Translations under genes and position numbers: made by a program
Assembly: GCA_963930655.1 (NCBI GenBank)
Contig: OZ005602.1
Location: forward strand, 6,874,001 to 6,938,000
Source of the DNA: Myrica gale
Lineage: Eukaryota > Streptophyta > Magnoliopsida > Fagales > Myricaceae
Direction: 5' to 3'
Length of the DNA: 64,000 nt
The notes under the pieces: model-generated
Told to the model about the DNA's origin: nothing
Database searches by the model: none
The model's input: the letters and a program-made list of their open reading frames with translations, nothing else
Part shown: piece after piece, positions 35,837-47,280 of the stretch
Layout: every line of letters begins with the position of its first letter
Numbering within the stretch: the first letter of the stretch is position 1

Positions 35837-37039
35837 TTAAGAAGAAGGATAAGATGAAAGCAAATGAACTGGAATACATGAAGAACTCTTCCAAACCCGA
35901 GAGTGCAACTTGAGGATCTCCCTAGCCCTCTCCTTGGTCTTTGAACCGGTTTCAACCTGAAGCACCAAACACAACTTGGATACAACGCCGACTTGTAACA
36001 TTTCCTGAAGTACCCTAGAAGTCGCCGAGAACCTACAAACTGAGGACAGAATTCTGACTGCCCTATCACTTGCCGCATGAGAAACCCAGAATATTTTATT
36101 GGACACAATCGCCAGCCCTGCCCCGTGATTCAACAACTCCGCCCGCCCTTCTGCGCAACCACAAAGCTGATCCAAAGCGACAAGCAAGAGCTCGCACACT
36201 CTCCTCTCTGACGCGTCAATGAGGAGCTCTATCAAGACTAGAACTGCACCTCCTTCAACCGCTTTGATTCGGTTTCGTCCCCAGGGACAAAGCTCCACCA
36301 GAAGCGTTAATGCAGCCTTAGAGGCTTGCTGTGATATCTGGTCATGTAAAACACGCACTACCTCCTTGAAGAATTCGAGTGGTAGGCTGATCAGTTGGAT
36401 AGGATCAGCAACTTCGAAAACGGACTTCAACAGAATGGTTGTGTAAGCTCTGGATTGATGATTTCCGATCCTCAAAATTTGCATTAACGAGTCCATGAAT
36501 TCGCCACCTTTGTTTAGAAGACTTTTGAGATGTGTTTCCGAGGTTTTAAGATTAGAAAGGACTTCAACAGCTTCAGTCACAGATACATCATCGCTGCCAT
36601 TCTCTATGATTGATGCCAAGAATTCCTCTGCACCGGCTGCCTCTAAACACTTCTTGTTCCTTTCACTTTCAAATGCAATGGATCTGAGTCTTCTGACGCA
36701 GTCGAGTTGCATATTTGGGCACTTCTTTGCCTCGTTGAGGAGTTTGACTATCTGGGCTTTGTCCACTGGTGGCTTCGGGGTTGGAATGCGTTCAATACCA
36801 TGCGAAGCGTTGAGGGTGCACCATGCTTGGATCAACCGGCGCAGAGTATGGTTTGGAGTAAGTTCTGTATCGCACAAAACTTGCTTCGTAACAGGGCAAC
36901 AATGGTTCTTGCATGAAAATAGCCATTTTTCAATATTTTCCCGATCGTAGGTTATCCCGGTTGAGACCGTGACCGGGTCTCTCATTAGTTCCATTGAAAT
37001 CGGGCAGAGAAAGTGGGAAGGAATATCGATTTGATCCAT
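35837..37039 (-). CDS. U-box/ARM E3 ubiquitin ligase, PUB22/PUB23 type, intact
   Basis: Single-exon gene of 400 residues. The U-box covers about residues 5-80: IPSHFLCPISMELMRDPVTV, then TGITYDRENIEKWL, CCPVTKQVL and LTPNHTLRRLIQAWC. It keeps the Pro, Trp and hydrophobic residues used to contact E2 enzymes. From about residue 95 to 390 the protein is helical and Leu-rich with armadillo-like repeats (CVRRLRSIAFESERNKKCLE; AAGAEEFLASIIENG; ASKAALTLLVELCPWGRNRI; AVEGGAVLVLIELLIDASER), which bind substrates. Length, domain order and lack of introns fit the PUB22/23/24 clade, cytosolic ligases that dampen pattern-triggered immunity and drought responses in Arabidopsis. I cannot tell which orthologue this is. 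ATG 37039 is the first Met of the U-box protein. A TATA box lies about 235 bp upstream. Antisense ORFs here are shadows. Confidence 0.95.
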   Translation of the reverse strand: MDQIDIPSHFLCPISMELMRDPVTVSTGITYDRENIEKWLFSCKNHCCPVTKQVLCDTELTPNHTLRRLIQAWCTLNASHGIERIPTPKPPVDKAQIVKLLNEAKKCPNMQLDCVRRLRSIAFESERNKKCLEAAGAEEFLASIIENGSDDVSVTEAVEVLSNLKTSETHLKSLLNKGGEFMDSLMQILRIGNHQSRAYTTILLKSVFEVADPIQLISLPLEFFKEVVRVLHDQISQQASKAALTLLVELCPWGRNRIKAVEGGAVLVLIELLIDASERRVCELLLVALDQLCGCAEGRAELLNHGAGLAIVSNKIFWVSHAASDRAVRILSSVCRFSATSRVLQEMLQVGVVSKLCLVLQVETGSKTKERAREILKLHSRVWKSSSCIPVHLLSSYPSS

Positions 37040-37270
37040 GTCTCTCTAGATTTGGATCTTCACAGTCAAATGGTGATAAAAACTAGAAGGCTTTAATAGA
37101 AGTTAAGGCTAAAATCCGAAAAAATTGGAGCACATGAATGCCGAAAGAATAGATAAAAGAAAGCAACCAAAAATGCTGGAAATTGATCTCACTTGAAGAA
37201 TATGAAGCTCCAACTTGTAGAGCTGTTGAAACTTGGCCTATTGAAGTTTGTATTAGAGAGCTGGTGGTAG

Positions 37271-37280
37271 CTTTTATACC
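37271..37280 (-). promoter_or_regulatory. Probable TATA box of the U-box ligase gene
   Basis: The minus strand reads GGTATAAAAG, a good plant TATA element, about 235 bp before the start codon. It would place transcription start near 37240 with a leader of roughly 200 nt. Assigned by motif and position only. Confidence 0.5.
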
Positions 37281-38937
37281 GTAAGAGAGTACTCCAACTC
37301 TCCAACCAGAGTTGTTCAAAACAATGAAGTCAACACACGGAAATTGAGAGAGCGAGACGTGAATTAAATTAGGACCTTTTCCAAGGTTTTGGAGGAAGAA
37401 AAGCTCAAATAAATGACTCACTTTTGCTGAGGCAATAATTAATGAATGAATGGGCAGGTGTTGGGGGCAGCGGCGTCGGTGTTGCAAAGGAATATCCTAA
37501 GCCAAAGCCAATTGGGCTTTTGACTTTCTCTCTCTCCCAAACATCGACATTAAATACTTTTTTTCTCTCTCTAGATCTTGATGCTGCATGGCTGGTGCCG
37601 ACAGCTGCTCATGGGGCAAATCGGCCTCCCACGCATTTCTTGGCTGCTCCTGTTAAAAATATTCTAAAATTCAGCTGGAAAAACGTACTGGGCCAATTGA
37701 AAATGATAACATGTGTCGGAGTTTGGAACTGGTTAGAAACAAGGACTTTTATTGTTTGACTAACTTGATTAACTGTCATTACCAGGCGCAGGGTTTTGAA
37801 ATTAAAATAAGGTTTGTGCATGTCACTGCTGAAGGAAAGAGTTATGAGTGCAGAGTACATGTACATGAGATGCTTGTATAGTTGTATTGCTTGCATGGGT
37901 ATAAAATTTGAGATGATTTTTAGTGGCTGTGGAAGCAACCAACAAAACCTGGTCAGCCATCTTCTAGATCGCAACATTGTAGTCCACGAAATCCAACCGT
38001 TTACCTCATCAAAATAGTTGGCAATAATTTAATTCTTTAATCTGTTTCGGTATAATAATTCCATTCATCTTCTTTTATATTGGATACTTAAATTTAGAGT
38101 TAATTAAATATACTTTTTGCATATCAAGTGTACTATTCGGTCCAGATAATTTCCACCTTGAACTATATGAATTTCATTACATTTTACTTGTCAAATTACC
38201 GATCATGTATACTTTGTACCCTCTGTCGTTAATTTGGATGAAAACTATAAATTTTATGAGTGAAATAGCGACTTTGCCCCTACAATATTTTTGTGATCCA
38301 TGATATTTTATACAGGATTAAAGTCGGTTTTTTTTTCTAACCAAAACTCTTTGTTTCTATTCAAATTAACAGAGGATGGTTCAAAATGTACACAATTCAT
38401 AATTGACGGATTAAATGTACTAAAATTAATAATTTGAGATACAAAATGTTTGTATTTTCTCATCACAATATTTTTTCTCCGTGCTAACATTGATAAACAA
38501 ATCGGACATTAATCGAATACTCCCTTTGTACCTTGCAAGGAAAGAAAGAAATATTTCCAGCGAACATATTACGTACACATAGGTACGGTCTAGACAAGCA
38601 ATTGCAGCATGAGAGAAAAGGGTAGAATAGATGATCAAATGAATGTTTTTCTTCAGAGTTAACAGAAAATGAAGGCCAAAACTGATAGCATGCAACTGGG
38701 TTTAACTTTAATTTTCCTTTTTCAGGCAAGGACTACCCTGTTATGTATATACTATATTAATTTGCTGCATTATTTCGACAAAGATCGAAGAACGTCCACC
38801 AAATTTGACTGCATCAAGGAAAGTATGGGAATCAAAGTTAAACTATGTCAAAATGTAAACTGTCGTGTATCTAAAAGAAAGGGCCCTGAAAACGACTGGG
38901 TCTTTGGTTAATGTAGATAAAAGAAAGGACCCTAAAA
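37281..38937. other. U-box gene upstream region and AT-rich repeats
   Basis: No gene supported. 38090-38430 has the look of MITE-like AT-rich repeat sequence (aaatatactttttgc, ttaatttggatgaaaac), without defined ends. The phrase aaagg-ccct-aaaa is duplicated at 38878 and 38925, just before the CACTA-type element. Confidence 0.35.
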
Positions 38938-38940
38938 ATA

Positions 38941-40849
38941 CAGGCTACAACAACGGTCGGAAAATCGCTGGCAAAAGCCCAAAAAACGTCACTAATATTT
39001 TACTGGCGTTTTTCGACTGCTGACATTTCTCCGTCTGGGAATATCTTCAACAGCGTTTTTCAGAAACGCTGGTGATTCCCTACCTTATAACAGCGGTCGC
39101 TTAGCGGCGTTTTCCAACAGGTGGTAATTTTCGAGCATACGACAATGGTTTTTTAGCTGCGTTTTAAAAAAGCGCTGGCGTTTCCCACTTGTAGTAGCGG
39201 TTTTTAGCGGTGTTTGTAGAAAACGCTGGCGTTTGTCCTGATTTACAACAACGTTTTGTTAGCGGCGTTTTTAAAAACGCTGGCATTACCCACAAAAAAA
39301 GGTTTTAGCAACGGTTGCAGACCGTTGCTATTGGCCAAAAAAACGTGGCAATAGGTTTTAGCATCATTTTTTAGCGGCGGTTGTGACCAGGTACTACAAA
39401 AAAGAGCATTTAGCAGCGGTCAGAAATTGCTGGTAAATGTCAAAAACCGCTCCTAAAGTGCGCGTTTTTTTAGTATTTGGTATGTGCCTGCATTTTTAAA
39501 ACATTACTAATTTTTTTCTATACATGCTTTTTTAATCGGTAATATAAATTTATTTTAATAACTATAATTCAACTTAAAGAACAAGGATAATAAAAGAAAA
39601 TATACTTCATCATTGATCAATAACATTTTACAAGAAACACAAGAATCTCTACAAGTAATCTAAAAAGTAACAAGTTTCTAATATAAAATAACTATAAGTA
39701 AGGACCGGCTAAAATATTCAAATACTTAGATTACTATAAGCAAGTTTCTAAAGTACTTAGATTTAGTCAATAAATATGCAATTACTATAACAACATGATA
39801 ATAGATGTTTTCTTTGAAGCAACATTCATTGCCCTTCAAGTGATTGCAACAACTTCTTTCTTTTTATTGTCAATACATTCCCCGAATCCGTTCGTGCTTT
39901 AAAATGGTTCATCCTCAATGCTCTCTCCTTGTTCCATCAAACTCACATGTTACGTAAATTAGCAGGAATCACTGGAGAGGGCGAAGGACTCGAGCCCATG
40001 AAAGTTGTGCTGAGCTTTCCCAGGTTGAGCTCCTTCGTTCGCTTCTTGATTTCTTCCAGAGGAATAAGGGGCGCGCAAGAAATGAATTTCAGCTTCAATT
40101 TTTACCACCATTTTCGAAAAGGTAAAGAGAGTCAAGCACAACAAAAGAACCTCCAGACGGGGGGATCACTAAGCATTGCTCATCTTGCATATGTCTTGGT
40201 ACTTCAAATTAGATTATTAAGTATTTTATGTATTTTTATTTTTACTAGGATTATGTTATTTCTTTTTTATTTTTGTTGTGGTTTTTTTCTAATTTTTATT
40301 TCCAATACTAACTTTACTTTAATATTTTTTTTTCAGCGGTAAAAGGAAAACGCAAGTATAAACAATTTATAACAACATTTTTTTACTGTTGTCATAACAA
40401 GCGCCGCTAAAAATCACATATAGCGGCGTTTTTCATGACCGCCGTTAAAAAGACCGATGTTAAAAAATAGAGCTTTTAACAACTATCTTTTCAACGGCGG
40501 TCATAAAAAACGCCGCTAAAACTCACCTATATCATTGTCTTTTAACAACGATCTTTTTAACTGCGGTCACCACAAACACCGCTAAAAATCACCTATAGCG
40601 GCGCTTTGTGGTGACCGCTGTTACAAGACAATAAAGTTTTTAACAGTGGTCTTTTAACGACAGTAAAAAAGCGCTCTATAGGTGATTTTTAGCAGCACTT
40701 TTCATGGCCGCCGTAAAAACGACCGCTATTAAAAGATAATGAAGTTTTTAATTACGATCTTTTAACGACGGTCACAAAAAGTGCCGCTATAGGTGACTTT
40801 TAACAGCGTTTTTCGTGACTGCTGTTAAAATCCAGTTTTTTTTGTAGTG
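38941..40849. mobile_element. CACTA (En/Spm)-type non-autonomous transposon
   Basis: The right end, read inward on the minus strand, is CACTACAAAAAAAACTGG (ending at 40849), a textbook CACTA terminus. The left end at 38941 (caggctacaacaacgg) is a decayed counterpart, and both sides are followed by ATA (38938-38940 and 40850-40852), a candidate 3-bp target duplication. Both terminal regions (38950-39470 and 40380-40830) are filled with sub-terminal repeats of the type AGCGGCGTTTTT / AAAACGCTGGC in both orientations, the binding arrays of CACTA transposases. An internal TACTACAAAAAAGAGC at 39393 could be the terminus of a second, nested copy. No transposase domain is encoded. Confidence 0.75.
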
Positions 40850-40973
40850 ATATTAAGATATCACCATTAAAATAAAAAAAATTGAGTCAAAATACAGGTT
40901 GCAAAATGAATAACAATACAAGGGTATAAAATATAAATTTCTCCTCCACATAGTTAAAGCCGAAAAAGTGCAT

Positions 40974-41309
40974 GCATCGAAAGGAACATATATACTCCTA
41001 CTTCTAGCTAGCTAGTCTTCTACAATGAACTAGCTAGGGCTCTTTTCCGCTTCACAAGTTTCTTTCCTTTTTCTGCCTTGTTTTTTTTCCCTTTTAATAT
41101 ACATTACATGGCCTACTTTCCTTACGTTCCTTTCACATGGAAAAAGAGAGGCCGGGTCTCGTGTGGGATACGCGTTGTCTTCAATATTTTCCTATTTTTT
41201 ATTCGTACGTACGATCTCAGGGTCGGTCAAAGTTGTCTTCAATATTTTCCTAGTTCATTGTAGAAGACTGGCTAGCTAGAAGTAGGAGTATATATGTTCC
41301 TTTGGATGC

Positions 41310-41310
<1 letters not shown>
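40974..41310. repeat. Inverted repeat: two 60-bp arms, 2 mismatches, about 215-bp loop
   Basis: The left arm (about 40974-41033) starts gcatcgaaaggaacatatat and ends cttctacaatgaactag. The right arm (about 41250-41310) is its reverse complement except two positions (cga/cca and agctag/agccag). The transcript of either strand would fold into a long, nearly perfect stem. The loop has its own 21-bp direct repeat (gttgtcttcaatattttcc at 41175 and 41232). It lies between a CACTA-type and a hAT-like element. No coding content. Could be a fold-back element, a fresh inverted duplication or a small-RNA precursor. Confidence 0.85.

Positions 41311-41349
<39 letters not shown>
41311..41349. repeat. TA microsatellite, left part
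   Basis: About 38 bp of (TA)n, interrupted by the following transposon and resumed at 42492-42512. Both parts were probably one array. Confidence 0.8.
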
Positions 41350-41354
<5 letters not shown>

Positions 41355-42491
41355 GCGGACGCAGAAATTTTGTATAGGGGCAGGAATTAGGAACACTTGG
41401 TGGTTGGAACAATCCTCGAATTTACGAATGTATAGATAAGGACGTAGTGAACAATCGCCATTTTGCTTCCTTTATGGGCTAAGTTTCAAATTTGAAGCCA
41501 ACCAAGAGTTGGGAAGGGTACAATTGACAGACATGATCCTTTTAAAAGCTTAACCAAACAGTTGGTGCGCTTGCTTTCTTTCTTAAAAAAACCAACTATC
41601 ACACACCAATGACCAAACAATAGACAGACATGATCTGTCAGCCAATAAACACCACACAACTGAACAGGCTCCCGATCAGTATACAAAGTATTGCAAAAGC
41701 CTAGAGCTGGATGTCGTAGCGACAGAGAAGAAGGAAGGAGAAAATCTACCATCTTTATTTGGCAAGAAAGAACTACAGTAATGTATATGTCGCTTTCGCC
41801 GTTCTTTTCCCTTCACCGTCACCTTCGCCTTCAGTATTCGGTTTTACCATTTTGACCAGGTGAACAAATTTTGAAAGAAAGATAAGACACTGTCCTATAA
41901 TATATTATCTGTATTTATGATGGACAGACCATAAATTTGATGGTGCTCGGTATCATCTGCCTTAGGGATCCATCGTTTGGTCAAAGTTGTTGCTGTGGGT
42001 TCATTAGGAGTTAGCAGATATGAGAGCATGAACTATGTCAATGGAGCTCTTATGGCGTACACGAACAAATGGGCATCCTCCCCTATACTTGTTCATCACC
42101 TGCATGCACGGTTAAAATAAAAATTTAGTTGGTGTTGGTTTATAGGACTACATCTTACGGTGACCAAATTGGCTCTTATGGCGCACATGGTACATCTGAC
42201 GAACTACTCACCTAATCTATGCACTTGATCCGAAGAAGTCTAGTGATTTACAAATATTTAAGCTATTAGTTTTCGATAATAAATTCTAAAGAAAAAAAAA
42301 CAAACAAAGAAAGAAAGTAGCAGCTAGCATATGACTGGTCTTCAGTGGCTGAGTTAACACTTAACACTCTTGCAACCCGCACGACATGACAAGCGAATGA
42401 GACAGGAATAGAATTGCAACTGAGGGGGATAATAAAAAAAATTAGGAGGGGGCGGCTGCCCCCTCCCGCGCACCCCCTCTCTCCGCCACTG
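41350..42491. mobile_element. hAT-like (Tip100-type ends) non-autonomous element in a TA repeat
   Basis: Ends are inverted repeats TAGTGGCGGACG (left) and CTCCGCCACTG (right, consensus CAGTGGCGGAG), which match the terminus style of Tip100-like hAT elements. On both sides lies TA-repeat DNA (left tatatata, right tgtatata), consistent with an 8-bp duplication within a microsatellite but not provable. GC-rich sequence with ggggcggctgccccctccc lies next to the right end. The 1.14-kb interior has no transposase similarity. Other superfamilies with similar ends cannot be excluded. Confidence 0.65.
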
Positions 42492-42512
42492 TGTATATAT
42501 ATATATATATGG

Positions 42513-43139
42513 TGATGGAGTTATAGCTTAAGATAAGAGGAAGCACGCATGATGCCCACTGATGGGTGGCTGTCTTCCAACTGCGAGCTGGTCTCATAAT
42601 ATATTCTAAACTAGTTTACTATATTATTTGGTTTTTTTTCTTATAGTCAGCTCTGATCAGTTGTATGTTTACGTCGTCAGACCGGCTGCAGGCGTTTTCA
42701 ATTCTTAGAACAATTTGAATAAAGCTGGCCAGATGACCACGCAGCTTAATTAAATAAAGAAAAACATATATAACGTCAAGTTGCGGGAAATTTTTACGAC
42801 CTAGTAGTAACATTTCGTATATATACCAGCCATGTTTGTGGACCAAATTACTCTAAGTTCGTGTGAGACAAAATCCCTTAAATTTATATTTGTCATACCC
42901 AATCACAGTGCACACTGAATATGATAAGATGAGGCTTGACCGCATGTGTGAGTTTTGGGTCTGCAACCACAAGTGAAAGAGATCATGTTAATCAATGTCT
43001 TCACACTCGACCCACATTCCAGCGCTCTATAAAGATTTCAGACAGAGACATCACGTTCAACTCTCACTCGACCCACGCTCAAGCGACTTTCGACAAATTT
43101 TAGAAACTCCAGATTTTTTAGACTCGCATGGGCCTAAAT
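42513..43139. other. Intergenic sequence
   Basis: No gene supported. 42960-43100 contains a repeated cactcgacccac phrase (about 43005 and 43064). Confidence 0.35.
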
Positions 43140-44130
43140 GATTCATATTAACTCATACGAGGTTAGATCTTATTGATAGAGGTACTTTCATCCATCAATA
43201 AGGTTTTTTCATTAATTGTGCAAGTGGAAAGGCATCAGGACATAGCTTTTTTCCTTTATAATTTGCAGAGAACAATGTCTATTTTACACGTACTTAAGGT
43301 ACTCAGAATTTTGTCAACAAATTCAATGGTAAACATATGTTCAAAGGAAAGATCGATGTCTTACTTGTAGTCATTGTGATGTTACTGTACATACGGTAGA
43401 CAAATGTTGCAAATTACATGGATATCCACCTAGATATAAAACCTCGGGCCAAGCCTCCTACATCTGCATGCTTGTTGGAGATGCTAGTTCTCCATTACCC
43501 AGACCCCTTCTATGTACCAGCAGCTGGTTGGAAGACTTCTTTATCCTACCATCACTGGGCCTGACATTTCATATGCCTTATAGGTTCTTAGTCAGTTTAT
43601 GGACCACCCTCATTAGTTACACCTTGATGTTGCTTACAGGGTTCTTTGGTACATCAAAAGTTCTCTTGGTCAGGGTCTATTTTACTTTGCTGACAGTCAT
43701 CTTTATCTCAAGGCTTTCACAAATTCTGATTGGGTGGGGTGTGCTGATACCAGGAAATCTATTACCAGTTTATGTGTTTTCCTTGGTGATTCTTTGATTT
43801 CATGGAAGTCAAAGAAGCAAACGATTGTCTCTCGATCTTCTGCTGAGGCTGAATATCGGGTTATGGCTTCCACTAGTTACGAGCTTACATGGCTCAAGTT
43901 CTTACTCACTAATTTGCATGTTCTTCATCCTCAACCAGTTTTATTATTTTGTGATAATCAAGCTGCTCTTCACATCGCAGATAATCCAATTTTTCATGAG
44001 CATACCAAGCACATAGAGTTAGATTGTTATCTTATTCGTAAAAATATCATAGCTAGTTTAATTCGTACTTTACATGTTGGCTCCAAGCATCAGTTGGCAG
44101 ATATGTTTACTAAATCTTTGGGTTAAAATC
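43140..44130 (+). pseudogene. Internally deleted Ty1/copia: gag tail joined to RT end and RNase H
   Basis: Begins with LSSINKVFSLIVQVERHQDI (gag C-terminal region), then in another frame a zinc knuckle CSHCDVTVHTVDKCCKLHGY (CX2CX4HX4C) at about 43358-43420. At about 43480 it jumps to the RT end: [46 protein letters not shown]. From 43734 the frame is clean: [75 protein letters not shown], ending [11 protein letters not shown] at 44126. This is copia RNase H with its conserved Glu and Asp residues. Protease, integrase and most of RT were deleted. The 3' LTR follows. Confidence 0.88.
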
Positions 44131-44163
44131 AGTTTAAGATCATTCACATTATTTTATGTTCCT

Positions 44164-44435
44164 CTTGAGGGGGAGTATTATAGTTATTCTTACTCTGTTG
44201 TTGCCTGCTGATGTGGCTAAGCTGCGTCGGAGGAAAGATGAGCTGGAAGTTAGTTTGTATTCTGTTATACATATTTAGTTAGTTTTGTATTGTATTGCTT
44301 TTAAGTTAATGTAGATATATAAGTTTATACAGATTACAACTTACTTGAATATACACAGACTTCATAATTTCTTCTTTCTTCCTTTTCTTATTCTCTGGTC
44401 TGTTTGATACTCTGCTTTCACTTACAAAATTAACA
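44164..44435 (+). repeat. Polypurine tract and 3' LTR of the copia element
   Basis: Polypurine tract gagggggag (44167-44175), then an LTR of about 260 bp from tattatag (44176; usual start would be TGTTAGAG) to aaattaaca (44435). It contains a TATA-like stretch (gatatataag at 44312). It is close in sequence to the LTR at 48551-48817, which lies in the opposite orientation, so both belong to one family. Confidence 0.8.
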
Positions 44436-45190
44436 GACGACAAGGCACAAAGCTATAACTCAAAAAGATGTTACCCTTGGAAGTAAGTTACTATGTATGG
44501 GACTATCCCCTTGAATGTAATGGGTGATGACTATTGAAGGGTAAGAAATGTAGGTCATGTTCAAATTTTAGGACTTTCTAGCTAATAGTGAAAGAAGATG
44601 GTGTAAAAGAATAGTTTTTCACTTTTTTTGACACAAATGATTCCATTATCAAATATAAAGGAAAAAAATACACTTTATACTCTCTAATTATCTTACATTT
44701 TGGAATTTTTGCTTTAAACTATATCAAATTTAAACACAATGTATACTAAACTAGCCATAAGTTTACACTTTGCACCTCATGAAATAATTTGACCGTGGTT
44801 CATGACATATTTTTTCATTGATTTCAATGTATAAGTTGTAAACCTATTGTGATTTTGTCGTGCTAATTACAAAATTAGACACGATAATTAGAGGGTAAAA
44901 AGCAGCATATTTTTTCTTAAATGAAACAATAAATTCTTTTTCTAAACCTTTTTGTCTTTTTGGATTTACTAATTCGATGATTCACAAACCTAACATTATA
45001 TTTAAGTACTTGAAAAGAGAGCTGAAGACTTATTTGGACGTGCGTGACTATAGGCATGACACAATCATCATTTTTTTAAATACCCGAAATAGGGAAACAA
45101 ATAACACATGTACTCACGAGATAAGAAAAAGAAACACACAAGAACAAACATTAAAGACAAAATATAAATGCAAAAAATGTTAATACATGC
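44436..45190. other. Intergenic with a probable MITE
   Basis: aaaaaatacactttatactc followed by tctaattatc (about 44662-44692) and the inverted gataattagagggtaaaaag followed by cagcatatttttt (about 44882-44915) look like imperfect terminal inverted repeats of a 250-bp AT-rich MITE. No gene. The ORF at 44977-45183 has no family signature. Confidence 0.4.
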
Positions 45191-45199
45191 AAGAATAAA

Positions 45200-47265
45200 A
45201 AAATACTATGGGAGTAACACGTATCAATTGCCTTCATGTTGGCTAATCGATTTTCATCATTTTCATCTAAATCTTCTTGACAAATGTTGATTGTTTGGTC
45301 AAGTTCTCCAACTTTGCATTTATAATCATTTTGTGTTTAGTGAGAACCTTGACTTGCTTCACAAGATTCGTACGCTGAGTGCTGCAGAAAGGGTCACTAT
45401 ATATGTATTCTTATGCTCTCAATTTAAAATAATTAGGTAAGATTTGACCTATTTTTTCACAAAAATGACAAGTAGGAACAAACCGATATGAAGTGTGTGC
45501 TTTAGGTGGAATAATATGAGAATGAGTATTCATGGACTGAGAGTTAGTCTTTTACCTTCATTTGCTTTTTTTTAGGAGCTTTAACTTCAACTTATTTACT
45601 GGCAATGACGCAGGAACAAAAAAGTCTTCAAAGTTGATGCACCACTCGGCTCATTGTTGCCCAAACTTTTCATATTTCCATGAGTTTCTCCCATGCTTAA
45701 CATGTGGTCAAGCTTCTTGGAACCACTAGAAAATTGCTGAAGTTGAGCCTTTGATTTCTCTAGTTCACACCCTATTTTTTTTTTATCTAAGCTTCAAGCA
45801 CCACATTACTCACTCTTAAATCATCAGTCAACCTTATGTACTCTTCGAGTTTGGCAGTGAGGATATCCATTTCAAGTTGAGTCTCATGAAGTTTCTCTTG
45901 GGTCATTTTATTTACCTTGTGCAGTTTCAGGCTTTCCCTAAAGAGCTTGTTATACACCTCTTGCAAGCTTTCTTCTGCATTAGATTCATCCTCAGATGTC
46001 TCCATTTCAGAGTTAATATCCTTCAAATCACAATTATCAGTACTAGACATAAAATCCATATAATTAACATCTATATCTGAAAATAATTTATCATTATTAA
46101 TGCTAAAGTTTGATTTATCATCACTTAGAAATGCATTCATGGCTTTCCCTTTGGATTTGAGATATGTATCACACTCTGACCGAACGTGACCAAAGCCTTG
46201 ACATTCAAAACATTTAGTCTTCTTGGTCTCATTCTCAAAATTCTTTTTTCTTTTCTCCTTTCTATAATCTCTGGAGCTACTATGATTCTTTTTAGCACCT
46301 TTTATTAAATCTTCTTTGATCATCCTTTGATCTAAAAAACTTTCTGAATTTTTTGACTAGAATGCTAACGTTCTCATCATCTAGAGATTCATGTGACTTA
46401 ACACAAACTTCTTCTTTACTGGATATCAAGACAATAGACTTGTTCTTCTTAGGTTGAGACAATGTTTGTTCATAGGTTTGCAGAGACCCAACTAGTTCTC
46501 AATATTTATCGTGACCAGGCCTTTATTTTCCCCAATTGTTGTAACTATGGGTCTAAGGTTGTGTTTGAGTGTTAAAATTTTGAGAAGGTTAAAATTTTAG
46601 GGTATTGAATTTGATGAAAAAATGAAGAGAGAGATGATTTTTAATATTTATTATAGTGAAAAGTAATGATGTGATGAGGAGAGAAATATTATATTGTAAT
46701 TTTTTATTGTGTTAAAATTTTAGGAACGTGTAAAATTTTGTTGTCAAACGCACCCTAAATCTCTCAGAAAGAGATCTCAGAACTTTTCTCACAACTCTAC
46801 TTTCTTGTATCATCTCTCTCAGGTTGTAGCTCGAGTTAACTATGTCATTTAGCTTTACATAGATTCATAGAACTCATCAAACGTCTCATCTTCCTTCATT
46901 CAAATTTCTTCAAACTTTGTGGTCAACATATGAAGCTTTGAGTTTTTAACAATCTTGGTACCTTCATGAGTACTCTGTAAAATCTCTCAAGCTTCCTTCG
47001 AAGTTTCACACATAGAAATTTGTTTAAACTCATTGATCTCATGGATAGTCTAGGTGTCAATATCTTTAGGTGTTTTAACACCTTCAACAGTAGAAGAGGG
47101 TGTTGACCACCCTTTAACACAAGAACTCAAACCTATTCATCAAGAGATTTCAAAAAGGTTTTCATGCAAATTTTTCAGTACGCATAATTGTTTCCTTCAA
47201 AATATGGAGGCACAGATAAAAAATGATTTTGATTCATCTAGATTAAGGGTCAAGGACCGATATTA
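45200..47265 (-). pseudogene. Ty1/copia (long-LTR type) gag and start of pol, degraded
   Basis: Reading down the minus strand from the primer site: NYAY, KICMKTFLKSLDE, then (in several frames) ISMCETSKEAW-like and LRRKLERFYRVLMK segments, SLQTYEQTLSQPKKNKSIVL, SHESLDDENVSILVKKFRKF, a frameshift, and an intact 178-codon run (46323-45787) with zinc knuckle CFECQGFGHVRSEC, followed by an acidic stretch and coiled coil (MTQEKLHETQLEMDILTAKL). Near 45440 a second zinc-binding piece reads FVPTCHFCEKIGQILPNYF. This is the UBN2-type gag of a large plant copia element. Integrase, RT and 3' LTR are absent downstream. Confidence 0.85.
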
Positions 47266-47266
47266 A

Positions 47267-47278
47267 GCTTTGATACCA
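47267..47278 (-). other. Primer-binding site of the long-LTR copia element
   Basis: The minus strand reads TGGTATCAAAGC, one mismatch from the initiator Met tRNA complement TGGTATCAGAGC. It sits between the LTR (higher coordinates) and gag (lower coordinates). Confidence 0.8.
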
Positions 47279-47280
47279 AT

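Noticed and set aside
36495..36950. 151-residue antisense ORF across the U-box gene
   Set aside because: It is the complement of a strongly supported coding sequence and has no domain.
43468..43797. 109-residue hydrophobic ORF
   Set aside because: Wrong frame of the copia RT/RNase H junction; the other frames give clear copia motifs.
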